This document shows positions 27,483-36,414 of a DNA stretch of 64,000 nt, in pieces. Within the stretch, counting starts at the first letter, position 1. Each line of letters begins with the position of its first letter. The notes under the pieces were generated by a model, which was given only the letters and a program-made list of their open reading frames with translations, was not told the DNA's origin and did no database searches. The stretch comes from Tropicibacter sp. R16_0 (GTDB taxonomy: Bacteria; Pseudomonadota; Alphaproteobacteria; Rhodobacterales; Rhodobacteraceae): assembly GCF_017743935.1 (NCBI RefSeq), contig NZ_JAGHRE010000002.1, positions 372,001-436,000 of the forward strand, written 5' to 3'. The translations under genes and the position numbers were made by a program.

Positions 27483-29903
27483 TCAGGCTTTGACCCGGGC
27501 GTTTTCGGGATCATAAAGGCATGGGTCCGCCACGCTAGCCGGAACCCGCTGTCCGATCACGTCCACGATCAGATCATCGTGTCCCTTGGCGAACACAGGC
27601 GTGACAAATGCCATGGCGATGTTCTGCCCCACGCGGTGCCCCCAATCGCCCGAGGTCACGGTGCCGACCACCTGATCGCCCACCATCACCGATGCCCCGG
27701 CATGGGCGGGTGCTGTTTGGCTGTCCAACAGCAATGTAACGCGTTGCCGGTTCGGACCATTGGCCTGGCGCGCGACCAAGGCCTCCCGCCCGATGAAATC
27801 GCCTTTGTCCAGCTTGACGAAGCGCTCCAACCCAGTCTCAAAGGGGTCGAATTCGGTCTGAAGCTCGGCTTTCCAGTGCAAATAGCCCTTCTCCAAACGC
27901 ATGGACTCAACCGCTCGACTGCCAAACAGCGTAAGACCATGTGCCTTACCCGCATGACGCAGCGCCAGATAGGCCCCATACAGCTGATTGTTCGGCACGT
28001 GAATTTCATAGGCCAATTCGCCAGAAAAGCTGACCGCCATGACCACCGCTGGTGCGATGCCAATGAACGCCTGGCGCACGGACAGCCATGGGAAGGCGGC
28101 AGACGACCAATCCCCGCGCGAAACCGCCGACAGCACGTCGCGCGCCTTGGGGCCTGCCAAAACCAGGATCGTGTGTTCATTGGTCAGCGAGCGGATCTGG
28201 ACATCCTCATCCTCACGCAGATGCGCCTGCAGCCAATCCATGTCATGCCATTCCGACGCCGCGGCCGAGCCGTACCAGACGCGCCCATCGGGCAGATTGG
28301 CGATTGTAGCTTCGGATTTGACCATGCCATGGTGGTTGAGCAGATAGGCCAGCCCTACCCGGCCCTCTTTCTTCGGCACGCGACCACAGATCATACGATC
28401 CAGGAAGCTGTGAACATCTGCGCCCGTCAGTTCAAATCGGTTGAAGCCATTGACCTCGGTCAGGCCCACGCCGGTTTGTACGGCAGCAACTTCCTTGGCA
28501 ACAACGTCAAAGGTCTCGTTGAACCGGAATGTGTGTGTCTCGGTAAACTCGGGATCGGGCTTGATATAATCCATCCGTTCCCAGCCGTTGACGACACCGA
28601 ATTCTGCCCCTTCAGCCGCCAAGACCGGTGTCAGCGGGGTTGTCTTAATAGGCCGCCCGGCGGGACGGTGTTCATGGGGGAAATGGAACCGGAATTCGTT
28701 CTGATAGTCCTCGATCGCCTTGAGCGCGGTCAGTTCCACATTGCCATGTCCGGTGAACCGGCGCGGGTCGAGGCACCAGGTGTCGTAACACGCCTCGCCA
28801 TGCACGATCTGTTGCGCGAGCAACCAACCGTGACCACCGCCTTCGCCAAGACCGGCGCGCAAACCAATGATACAAAACGCATTTCTCTTACCAGGGATCG
28901 GACCCACGAGGGGCGCGCCGTCGATGGTATATGTGATCGGGCCATTTACGACCGTGTGAATGCCGACCTCAGCCAGTGCAGGCATCCGTGCGATAGCCCC
29001 CTCAAGAACATCTGTCACCCGGTCCAGATCATCTGGACACAACGCGTTGACGAAATTCGGGTCGATCCCGTCCATGCCCCAGGTTTTGCAATCTTGCTCA
29101 TAGAACCCCACCAGCAGACCGTTCTTTTCCTGCCGCGAGTAATAGTCGCTGATCGGGCAACGGATCAGCGGCATGCGGTGGCCTGCCTCCTTGATCGCCG
29201 GGATCTCTTCGGTCAGGAAATACTGATGTTCCATCGAGGCGACAGGATGATGCACGCCCATCATGGCGCCCACCTCATTTACCCTGTAACCGCAAGCATT
29301 TACGACAATTTCCGCATGCACGTCACCCTTGGGCGTAGACACGATCCAGCTGTCATCCTTGAGCTGTTTAAGCGCGGTGACCGGCGTATTTCGATGCACC
29401 TCGGCCCCGGCTTTGCGGGCGCGGCGGGCCAGCGCCTGGCACAGCTGAGCGGGGTCGATATCACCATCCAACGGGTCCCATAGACCTCCCACCAGGTTGT
29501 CGGTGGCCAACAGAGGGTGACGGCGCGCGCATTCTTCGGCGTCGATCACTTCGAAATGAACATCCATCCCCCGCGCCATTGAGGCGAAGTGGCGATAGCC
29601 ATCCATCTGCGCATGCGTGTTGGCCAAGCGGATACCGCCATCGCCGTGGTGGTAGTTGATTGGATACTCAGGATCATCCGCCAACTCTTTGTAAAGGTTG
29701 ATGGAATGCGTTTTCAGGCCAACCATTGTCTGGTTCATGCCGAAGTTGGTCACCTGCGCGGCGGAATGCCAAGTGGTGCCCGATGTCAGCTCGTCACGTT
29801 CGAGCAACATGACATCTGTCCACCCTTCCTGGGTGAGATGATAGATCGTTGAGCACCCGGCGATCCCACCACCGATTACCACCACCCGAGCCGTCTTGCG
29901 CAT
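27483..29903 (-). CDS. FAD-dependent oxidoreductase with GcvT domain (dimethylglycine/sarcosine dehydrogenase-like)
   Basis: An 806-residue two-domain enzyme. The N-terminal DAO-type FAD domain opens with VVVIGGGIAGCSTIYHL and has His46 in TTWHSAAQ, the position used for covalent FAD in dimethylglycine dehydrogenase. From about residue 430 a folate-binding GcvT domain follows (FNRFELTG, AGPKARDVL, SMRLEKGYLHW, GREAL). Such enzymes oxidise N-methyl groups and load the released one-carbon unit onto tetrahydrofolate. It converges with the CDF-like gene with one base between stops. It would act downstream of glycine betaine demethylation. Confidence 0.88.
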   Translation of the reverse strand: MRKTARVVVIGGGIAGCSTIYHLTQEGWTDVMLLERDELTSGTTWHSAAQVTNFGMNQTMVGLKTHSINLYKELADDPEYPINYHHGDGGIRLANTHAQMDGYRHFASMARGMDVHFEVIDAEECARRHPLLATDNLVGGLWDPLDGDIDPAQLCQALARRARKAGAEVHRNTPVTALKQLKDDSWIVSTPKGDVHAEIVVNACGYRVNEVGAMMGVHHPVASMEHQYFLTEEIPAIKEAGHRMPLIRCPISDYYSRQEKNGLLVGFYEQDCKTWGMDGIDPNFVNALCPDDLDRVTDVLEGAIARMPALAEVGIHTVVNGPITYTIDGAPLVGPIPGKRNAFCIIGLRAGLGEGGGHGWLLAQQIVHGEACYDTWCLDPRRFTGHGNVELTALKAIEDYQNEFRFHFPHEHRPAGRPIKTTPLTPVLAAEGAEFGVVNGWERMDYIKPDPEFTETHTFRFNETFDVVAKEVAAVQTGVGLTEVNGFNRFELTGADVHSFLDRMICGRVPKKEGRVGLAYLLNHHGMVKSEATIANLPDGRVWYGSAAASEWHDMDWLQAHLREDEDVQIRSLTNEHTILVLAGPKARDVLSAVSRGDWSSAAFPWLSVRQAFIGIAPAVVMAVSFSGELAYEIHVPNNQLYGAYLALRHAGKAHGLTLFGSRAVESMRLEKGYLHWKAELQTEFDPFETGLERFVKLDKGDFIGREALVARQANGPNRQRVTLLLDSQTAPAHAGASVMVGDQVVGTVTSGDWGHRVGQNIAMAFVTPVFAKGHDDLIVDVIGQRVPASVADPCLYDPENARVKA

Positions 29904-30021
29904 GTTCTGCCTCCGTTAATCTGGACAGAGAAAACGCCTTGATGGCAGGCAGGGTCAACGGCATCACCGCAGGCTTTGGGAACAGTACAGAAAGATTTGA
30001 CTTTGCGAAATCTTTCAGGCG

Positions 30022-31635
30022 TCACACTCGATGAAGTTCGCCATTCAAATAACTGTCTCGCAACGAAAACTTTTGAATCTTTCCCGAACCCGTCAAGGGA
30101 AATGAATTCACCTTACACCAAACCACAGGCGTCTTGATCGCGGCCAAAGCCTCTCGGCAATGCGCTTTGAGCGCATCGGGGTCCACATCAAACCCTTCGG
30201 CGGGTCGGATAAAGGCGGCCACGACCTCTCCCCAAGTATCATCCGGCAGGCCCACAACGGCCACCTCTGCGACCGAGGCATGTGTGAGTAGAACGTTCTC
30301 GATCTCGGCCGGAAACAGGTTCTCGCCGCCGCGAATGATCATCTCTTTGACCCGGCCTGTGACGGCCACATAACCGCAGGCGTCCATCGTGCCCAAATCC
30401 CCGGTGTGCAGCCATCCATCCGTGTCGATCGTCGCAGCTGTTGCTTCGGGATTGTCGTTGTATTTCAACATGGTGCAGTACCCGCGCACGCAGATCTCGC
30501 CCACCTCACCGATGGCTACAATCCCATTGTCCTCCGTCGACCGGATCGACACCTCGGTCTGTGGCATGGGCTGCCCCACGGTTGTTGCGATCACCTCCAG
30601 CGGTTCGGATCCGTGGTGCTGTGTCACCAAGGGGGAGCACTCGGTCTGTCCGTAAACGGTTTGAAAAACGCACCCCAGCGAGGACGTGATCTTTTCAACC
30701 AGATCAGGGGCCACCATCGACCCGCCGGACATAAAGGTCTCAAGCGCGCTCAGATCAAAGGATCGGTGCTTCATCACCTCAAGCATGGCAACCACCATCG
30801 TGGGCACCCCACCGCTGGCGGCGATCTTTTCGCGTTCGAACACTTCGAGCACCGGTTCCGGGGCGAACATCTTGATCAGGAACAAGGGCGATTTCGACTG
30901 CAACGCCCCCAACACGGCCATTCCGCAGCCTGCGGTATGAAAGAGCGGCATCATCGTGGCCCACGGCGCACCTGGTGTGGCACCGGTGCGTTTGGCATAG
31001 AACCGCGCGTTGTTGGTGATCCCGCGATGGCCCAGAACTGCCCCCTTGGGAAAGCCCGTGGTGCCTGAGGTATATTGGATCTGCGCCGCGTCATCTGCGG
31101 CAACTGTCGGTAATTGTGGCGAAATCTGGCCTTGCGCCAATAGCGCATCCCAGTCTTCAAGGTCGACCACGTCACGCAAATTCGGCAAACCCTGAATCGC
31201 CTGGGCAGCGATATCCGCCATCGGATTGCCCCGAAACGATGCGGTCCGAAACAAGGCAACCGACCGCGATTGTTCAAGAACATAGGCAAGTTCCTGGGCC
31301 TGATAGGCAGGATTGGCGGTCACCAGCGTCAAACCGGCAAGCGCACAGGCGTATTCCAGCAAAACCCATTCGGGGATGTTTGGGGCCCAGACACAAATCC
31401 GCTCGCCCGGATGATACCGTGTCGACAGGGCCAAGGCGATCCGCTCGGAATCCCGGTAAAGCGCGCCATAGGTCCATCGACGTCCGTTGGCGCCCGTCTC
31501 GTCCACTTCGACAAGGGCCAATTGATCCGGCGAGCCTTGCGCAACCTCTCGCAAAAGGCCGCCGACGGTGGTCTCAAGGATCACCTCGTCGTCTTGGATC
31601 GGAAATTCGGATCGTGTCAGTGCAATGTCATACAT
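30022..31635 (-). CDS. AMP-forming acyl-CoA synthetase
   Basis: A 537-residue adenylating enzyme. It has the P-loop YTSGTTGFPKG at residues 188-198, YGQTECSP, HTGDLG and the lysine near the end (GSGKIQKF). It activates a carboxylic acid to its CoA thioester. The class resembles medium/long-chain fatty acyl-CoA ligases, but betaine-type acids activated before degradation are possible given the setting. The start at 31635 has GGGGGG eight bases upstream; a longer frame upstream does not fit the family. Confidence 0.87.
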   Translation of the reverse strand: MYDIALTRSEFPIQDDEVILETTVGGLLREVAQGSPDQLALVEVDETGANGRRWTYGALYRDSERIALALSTRYHPGERICVWAPNIPEWVLLEYACALAGLTLVTANPAYQAQELAYVLEQSRSVALFRTASFRGNPMADIAAQAIQGLPNLRDVVDLEDWDALLAQGQISPQLPTVAADDAAQIQYTSGTTGFPKGAVLGHRGITNNARFYAKRTGATPGAPWATMMPLFHTAGCGMAVLGALQSKSPLFLIKMFAPEPVLEVFEREKIAASGGVPTMVVAMLEVMKHRSFDLSALETFMSGGSMVAPDLVEKITSSLGCVFQTVYGQTECSPLVTQHHGSEPLEVIATTVGQPMPQTEVSIRSTEDNGIVAIGEVGEICVRGYCTMLKYNDNPEATAATIDTDGWLHTGDLGTMDACGYVAVTGRVKEMIIRGGENLFPAEIENVLLTHASVAEVAVVGLPDDTWGEVVAAFIRPAEGFDVDPDALKAHCREALAAIKTPVVWCKVNSFPLTGSGKIQKFSLRDSYLNGELHRV

Positions 31636-31704
31636 CGTCCAGTCCCCCCGTTTGTCAGGTGAGTATAGACGGAAATTGCGGTACCCCCGAAACAATCTGT
31701 GAAT

Positions 31705-31735
31705 CAAAAAAGGCCGAGCAACGATGGCCCGGCCT
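31705..31735 (-). terminator. Rho-independent terminator of the one-carbon module
   Basis: On the minus strand GGCCGGGC, a seven-base loop and GCTCGGCC (one mismatch) are followed by six T residues. It lies just beyond the methyltransferase stop codon and separates that operon from the acyl-CoA synthetase gene. Confidence 0.85.
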
Positions 31736-31757
31736 TTCTTTACATGAAAACAGTCGC

Positions 31758-32819
31758 TTACGCGCGGCGGCGACGGCCACCGGCACGGCCACCTCGGCCA
31801 CGACCTTCCTCGCCTGCTGCGGCGGGCGGCTTGTTGAACTTGATCCAGTCACCACCGTGCGGGTCGTTGTTGGTCAGGAAGTTGGCGGCGCGGATGGCCT
31901 CCATCTCCTTGCCGGCTTTCGGCTTGGTCGAACCCAGACCGAACATCTGGCAGAACGCCTCGTCGTCCATGTCTGCAGGCAGGATGATGCCCGACGCTTC
32001 AACCTCGGCGCGCTTTTCCGCGATCTTCTTGGGACCGATGGGCAGAGCCACCGGGTTCATGATCGCAGACGTCATGCCAGCACCCATTGCCATCGGCAGG
32101 AAGGCGTTGTTGATGCCGTGACGGTTGGGCAGGCCGAACGAAATGTTGGACGCACCGCAAGTGGTGTTCACACCCAGTTCCTCGCGCAGGCGACGGACCA
32201 GAGCAAAGACCTGCAGGCCGGCAGTTGCCATCGCGCCCACGGGCATCACCAGCGGGTCCACCACGATGTCATGAGCCGGAATGCCGAAATCGGCAGCGCG
32301 TTCCACGATCTTCTTGGCAACGGCGAAACGCACGTCGGGGTCTTCGGAAATGCCAGTGTCATCGTTCGAGATTGCAACAACCGGAACGTTGTACTTTTTG
32401 ACCAGCGGCAGGATCTCTTCCAAGCGCTCTTCTTCACCGGTGACCGAGTTCAGCAGCGGGCGGCCTTCGGCCACTTCCAGACCCGCCTCAAGCGCGCCGG
32501 GAACCGAGCTGTCAATGCAGAGCGGAACGTCGACCAGGCCCTGAACCAGCTCGACGATCTTTTTCATCAGCGGCGGCTCGGTCTCGTTCGGGTTGGGGTT
32601 CGAGTTGTAAACCACGCCCGCGTTGATATCGAGAACGGTTGCGCCCGCCAGAACCTGAGCAACGGCGTCTTTTTCAACAGTCGAAAAATCACCCGCTTCC
32701 AGTTCGGCAGCCAGTTTTTTGCGGCCCGTGGGATTGATACGTTCGCCAATCACGCAGAACGGCTGATCAAAGCCGATCACTGCCGTTTTGGTTTTGCTCT
32801 CTACGATGGTCTGCGTCAT
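31758..32819 (-). CDS. Methyltetrahydrofolate:corrinoid methyltransferase family protein
   Basis: A 353-residue pterin-binding TIM-barrel protein of the MtgA/AcsE type. Family blocks are CVIGERINPTGRKKLAAELE, GATVLDINAG, LCIDSS, GRPLLNSVTGEEER and TCGASNISFGLPNR. Such enzymes move methyl groups between tetrahydrofolate and a corrinoid protein. The last 17 or so residues are almost all Gly and Arg (GRGRGGRAGGRRRRA), an RNA-binding-like tail that is not part of the catalytic fold. It is the last gene of the module, nine bases after the reductase gene. Confidence 0.88.
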   Translation of the reverse strand: MTQTIVESKTKTAVIGFDQPFCVIGERINPTGRKKLAAELEAGDFSTVEKDAVAQVLAGATVLDINAGVVYNSNPNPNETEPPLMKKIVELVQGLVDVPLCIDSSVPGALEAGLEVAEGRPLLNSVTGEEERLEEILPLVKKYNVPVVAISNDDTGISEDPDVRFAVAKKIVERAADFGIPAHDIVVDPLVMPVGAMATAGLQVFALVRRLREELGVNTTCGASNISFGLPNRHGINNAFLPMAMGAGMTSAIMNPVALPIGPKKIAEKRAEVEASGIILPADMDDEAFCQMFGLGSTKPKAGKEMEAIRAANFLTNNDPHGGDWIKFNKPPAAAGEEGRGRGGRAGGRRRRA

Positions 32820-32828
32820 GTCGGCCTC

Positions 32829-33758
32829 TTATGCGGGGTTTACGGGGCGAGTGCTCTCGCCGCCATTGTTGATGGCCCAGGTGGCATTGGTCTTGATGCC
32901 GCCGAGCGGGAAGAAGTGGACCTTCTCGATCTGGAAGTCCGGGTTAGCAGCCTTGTGCGCGGCAAGATCGGTGATGATCTCGTTCGGCTCATGCGGCAGC
33001 AGCAGTTTGGTTACGTCCTTGGCACGCTTCTGCAGAACCTTGAGCGACGGGCCAACACCACAGGCGATGGCGAACTTGATCATCGTCTGCAGCTTTGCAG
33101 GACCGGCGATACCGATATGCACCGGCAGGTTCATGCCGCGCTCGGACAGCTCGTTGACCCAGTCGATGACGGGCTGTGCTTCGAAGCAGAACTGAGTGGC
33201 CAGGGCCATCTGCGCGTCGGTGCGCTTGGAAAACTCCAGTTTCCAGTCCAGCGCCGCATAGGTGTTGGCACGGCCGCCCTTGGGGTCGATGTCCAGGTTC
33301 GGCTCGGGGTGGCCCGCGACGTGCAGGTTGGTAAAGCCCGCCTGATCGAACAGACCGGTTTCCAGCAGCTGCATCGAGTCGCTGAAATCGCCATGCGGCT
33401 CGGCCACGCCACCGGCCAGGATCAGGCCCTGCTTGACATCGGCCTCGCCCTGATAGCGCGAGATCCAATCAGCCAGCGTCGCCTTGTCCTTGATGATACG
33501 CGCCGGGAAATGCGGCATCGCGTCAAAGCCTTCGTCCTTCAGGCGCTTGGCGGTTGCCACCATGTCCTCGATGGGCGTGCCTTCGATGTGGGCGATGTAG
33601 ACGCGGGTATCTGCGGGCAGCAGCGCGCGGAAGTCTTCGACCTTGGCGGCGGTGCGCGGCATCACCTCGATCGAGTAACCCTTGAGGAACGCCTCGACGG
33701 TGGGGTTCACCGGCCCGTTTTCGACCGTGTCGCGTTTTTTGAAATTCAGCAAAGCCAT
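32829..33758 (-). CDS. Methylenetetrahydrofolate reductase family protein (MetF-like)
   Basis: A 309-residue TIM-barrel protein of the MetF family. Visible blocks include TRVYIAHIEGTPIEDM near the start, the flavin-binding type region GGVAEPHGDFSDSM, NLHVAGHPE, and TQFCFEAQPVIDWV, which is typical of MetF. MetF interconverts 5,10-methylene- and 5-methyl-tetrahydrofolate. Here it probably works in the oxidative direction, feeding methyl groups from methylated amines into C1 oxidation (inference from context). The ATG at 33758 has a GGGAGG site six bases upstream. Confidence 0.87.
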   Translation of the reverse strand: MALLNFKKRDTVENGPVNPTVEAFLKGYSIEVMPRTAAKVEDFRALLPADTRVYIAHIEGTPIEDMVATAKRLKDEGFDAMPHFPARIIKDKATLADWISRYQGEADVKQGLILAGGVAEPHGDFSDSMQLLETGLFDQAGFTNLHVAGHPEPNLDIDPKGGRANTYAALDWKLEFSKRTDAQMALATQFCFEAQPVIDWVNELSERGMNLPVHIGIAGPAKLQTMIKFAIACGVGPSLKVLQKRAKDVTKLLLPHEPNEIITDLAAHKAANPDFQIEKVHFFPLGGIKTNATWAINNGGESTRPVNPA

Positions 33759-33784
33759 CACGGCCTCCCATACTGATGTGGGGC

Positions 33785-34081
33785 TCATGCCCATCCGTCT
33801 TTGGCGATCAGGGCCTTGATGCGCTCCTGATCGTATTCCGCTTCCAGACGCAGGGCTTCTGCCTCGGCCACTTCGGCGGGGTCGCCGTCGACAGCATAGG
33901 GGGCAGCCTTGCGCCATTCGGCCAGATAGGCATCAGCGTCCTTGGCGTTCACCTTCATCGCGGCACGGTCGATGGCTTGTTCGAACCGTTCCTCAAGTTG
34001 ACGCTTTGCCCCACGGCGGCCTTTGCCGACGATGACTTGGGCTGGGATGTCGCGCCAGTAGACGATGGTGACGTCGGGCAT
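33785..34081 (-). CDS. Virulence-factor family small protein (PF13769-like)
   Basis: A 98-residue protein. It starts MPDVTIVYWRDIPAQVIVG and has GRRGAKRQLEERFEQAIDRAAM and a Glu-rich C-terminus. This matches the small family named 'virulence factor' that accompanies MetF-like and methyltransferase genes in marine alphaproteobacteria. No activity is established. It has a good AGGAGG ribosome binding site and is the first gene of the three-gene one-carbon module. Confidence 0.8.
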   Translation of the reverse strand: MPDVTIVYWRDIPAQVIVGKGRRGAKRQLEERFEQAIDRAAMKVNAKDADAYLAEWRKAAPYAVDGDPAEVAEAEALRLEAEYDQERIKALIAKDGWA

Positions 34082-34268
34082 TGATGTGATTCCTCCTGAC
34101 CTGATGAACAGGTTCTAAACGGCAATATGGGTTTCGGTCGGCCTGATTTCGACACTGGCAGACTTTGAAGCGACCTTTCGGTGCCCGAGCAGAGGCATAG
34201 AGGATAAATTGCGCCAAAGCTTGCCCGAATATTTCAGGACAATCATGAGCCCGGCACATGTAAGCAAC

Positions 34269-34305
34269 AAAAGACCCCCGCAGCACTGGGCCACGGGGGT
34301 CAAAG
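34269..34305 (-). terminator. Rho-independent terminator of phoX
   Basis: GACCCCCG (34273-34280) and CGGGGGTC (34294-34301) form a perfect 8-bp stem with a 13-base loop; on the minus strand TTTTGTT follows. It begins about 20 bases after the phoX stop codon. Confidence 0.8.
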
Positions 34306-34323
34306 TCGCCGTCCGAGGGCATC

Positions 34324-36228
34324 TTAGCCTACCAGGCCGCCATCTTCGCGGGTCACCGCGATGATTGCGGAACGCGGCACCGACGTGCCGCCATCGGGCC
34401 AATGGCTGTCGCCGCGTTCGCCCGGATGCTGGATGCCCACAAACATGGTGCGGCGATCACCGGACCAGCACAGGCCGGTCACTTCGGCCTCTTTCGGGCC
34501 AACCAGGAAACGGCGGATTTCACCGGTTACCGGATCGCCTGCCAACATCTGGTTGTTGCCCTGACCGGCAAAGTCATCCGCGTTGCTGTATTTGCCGTCT
34601 GTCTGGATCCACAGCAGACCGTTGCTGTCGAACGCCAGCCCGTCGGGCGAGTTGAACATGTTGCCATCGTTGATGTTATCGGATCCGGCACGATCATCCT
34701 GGTGCACGGTCGGGTTACCGGCCAGAACATACAGGTCCCAGTCGAACCCGTCCGCTGTGTGATCACCAGCGGCAGGGCGCCAACGCACGATCTGGCCGTA
34801 TTTGTTCTTGGCCCGGGGGTTCGGACCTTCGACCGGCAGAGCGTCGCCACCTGCGTTGGTCTTGAACACACCTTCGTCGTTCTGAGCACCACGGTTCTTG
34901 TTGTTGGTCAGCGCGCAATAGACCTCGTCCGAGTTCGGGTTTGCGGTGACCCATTCGGGACGGTCCATTGTGGTCGCGCCCATTTTCGAAGCCGCGATCC
35001 GAGTGTGGATGCAGATTTCGGCCTGGGTCATGCCTGTGTTTTCCGGGGTCAGAGCCAGCCAGGTGCCCTTGCCGGATGCGTCAAACTTGGCTGCAAAAAG
35101 CGTGCCGTTCTCCATCAGTTCATCGGTATCGACTCCAGCGGCATAAACACCGTTCGAGACATAGCGGTACAGGAACTCGCCACGCTCATCGTCGCCCATA
35201 TAGATCACCAGGCGGCCGTCGTTGTTGATCACACATTCGGCGTTCTCATGCTTGAAGCGGCCAAGTGCAGTGCGTTTCTTCGGCGTCGAGTTGGGATCGC
35301 GCGGATCGATTTCAACGACGTAGCCTGCGCGGTTCGGCTCGTTGGGGTTTTTCGAAACGTCAAAGCGCTCGTCGATGGTGGCCCAGCCATAGCCCCAATC
35401 GCTAGCGGATACGCCATAACGCTTGAGTTCGGCCGACACCTCGTGATTTTCATCTGCGGCCGAGAAGTAACCGTTAAAGTTCTCTTCACAGGCCAGATAA
35501 GTGCCCCAAGGCGTGGTGCCCGAGCCACAGTTGTTCCAGGTGCCAAAGGTTGTGGTGCCCGACGGATCTGCGGCGGTTTTCACCAGGTCGTGACCCGCGG
35601 CCGGACCGGTCAGTGCCATCTCGGTCTTGGGCGTGATGCGGCGGTTGTACGGGCTGTCGATCACGATGCCCCAGCCGGTGCCGTCATGGGCAATCTCGAC
35701 CACTGACACGCCGTGAGCCAGCATGCCTTTTTCCACGTCGTCGGCGTTGGCAAATTTGCCTTCTTCGCGGTTGCCCCAGATGATCTTGCGGTTGGTGTAT
35801 TCGTTGTTGACCGCCATCAGGGTGCGACCCTCGTGCATGAAGATCTCCATGCCGTCGGTGTTGTCACCAAAGGTACGGGCCTGGGTTTCAGCGGTGCCGC
35901 GTGTCTCTTGATCAAAGGCAATGCTGTCGGACCACATCGGATCGGCCCAACGCATCACAACCTCGGCCTTGTAACCCTTTGGCACGACAATGCTATCTTC
36001 GGTCGATGCCGCAACCGCATCAAACGCGAAACGGTTCCCGTTGGCCTTGGCACCGGTGGGCAGAACAGCGCCACCCAAAGCGGCAAAGCCACCCATTGCC
36101 AGAACACCACCCAGGAACCCGCGACGGCTCAGCGCCTCTTCGACCACGTCGTCGAAATCACAGCCTTCGGGACGGGGGTTTACGGCTTCGTCAAAGTCGT
36201 CAAACGACAGATCATGGTCTTTTTTCAT
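34324..36228 (-). CDS. phoX: PhoX-family alkaline phosphatase
   Basis: PhoX is a Ca/Fe-dependent periplasmic alkaline phosphatase that frees phosphate from organic esters. The 634-residue protein has a Tat signal (SRRGFLGG near residues 35-42, with a hydrophobic core and cleavage after AKA) and the DUF839 core with TWNNCGSGTTPWGTYLACEE, which contains the conserved cysteine-rich CEE metal motif, and GRFKHENAECV. The start at 36228 has GGAG seven bases upstream. A candidate Pho box lies 77-98 bases upstream, consistent with PhoB control. Confidence 0.92.
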   Translation of the reverse strand: MKKDHDLSFDDFDEAVNPRPEGCDFDDVVEEALSRRGFLGGVLAMGGFAALGGAVLPTGAKANGNRFAFDAVAASTEDSIVVPKGYKAEVVMRWADPMWSDSIAFDQETRGTAETQARTFGDNTDGMEIFMHEGRTLMAVNNEYTNRKIIWGNREEGKFANADDVEKGMLAHGVSVVEIAHDGTGWGIVIDSPYNRRITPKTEMALTGPAAGHDLVKTAADPSGTTTFGTWNNCGSGTTPWGTYLACEENFNGYFSAADENHEVSAELKRYGVSASDWGYGWATIDERFDVSKNPNEPNRAGYVVEIDPRDPNSTPKKRTALGRFKHENAECVINNDGRLVIYMGDDERGEFLYRYVSNGVYAAGVDTDELMENGTLFAAKFDASGKGTWLALTPENTGMTQAEICIHTRIAASKMGATTMDRPEWVTANPNSDEVYCALTNNKNRGAQNDEGVFKTNAGGDALPVEGPNPRAKNKYGQIVRWRPAAGDHTADGFDWDLYVLAGNPTVHQDDRAGSDNINDGNMFNSPDGLAFDSNGLLWIQTDGKYSNADDFAGQGNNQMLAGDPVTGEIRRFLVGPKEAEVTGLCWSGDRRTMFVGIQHPGERGDSHWPDGGTSVPRSAIIAVTREDGGLVG

Positions 36229-36304
36229 AGCGTGCTCCGAATTGGCTTGCTGGGCTAGTTCCACGAATCCCTGATGTGGAATTCCTGACGCCCTGCTCGC
36301 ATGG

Positions 36305-36326
36305 CTATGTGAAGCGGATGTGACAG
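36305..36326 (-). promoter_or_regulatory. Candidate Pho box upstream of phoX
   Basis: On the minus strand CTGTCACATCC is followed at 11-bp spacing by GCTTCACATAG, two imperfect direct repeats sharing TCACAT. This is the layout of PhoB-binding sites in alphaproteobacteria. It lies about 77 bases before the phoX start codon. Confidence 0.5.
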
Positions 36327-36414
36327 TTACGATCAACTGTCTGGTGAATTCTCTTGCGCGTCGGCGGCGCGCCGCCTAGGGTCAAATCAACTCGAAATCG
36401 GAGGGCGTGAAGTC

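Noticed and set aside
27579-29483. A 634-codon plus-strand frame
   Set aside because: It is antisense to the clear DMGDH-like flavoenzyme gene and has a His/Gln/Arg-rich composition typical of shadow frames.
31116-33776. An 886-codon open frame on the plus strand
   Set aside because: It lies opposite the acyl-CoA synthetase, methyltransferase and MetF-like genes and has no family features. High GC and codon bias make such long antisense frames common.
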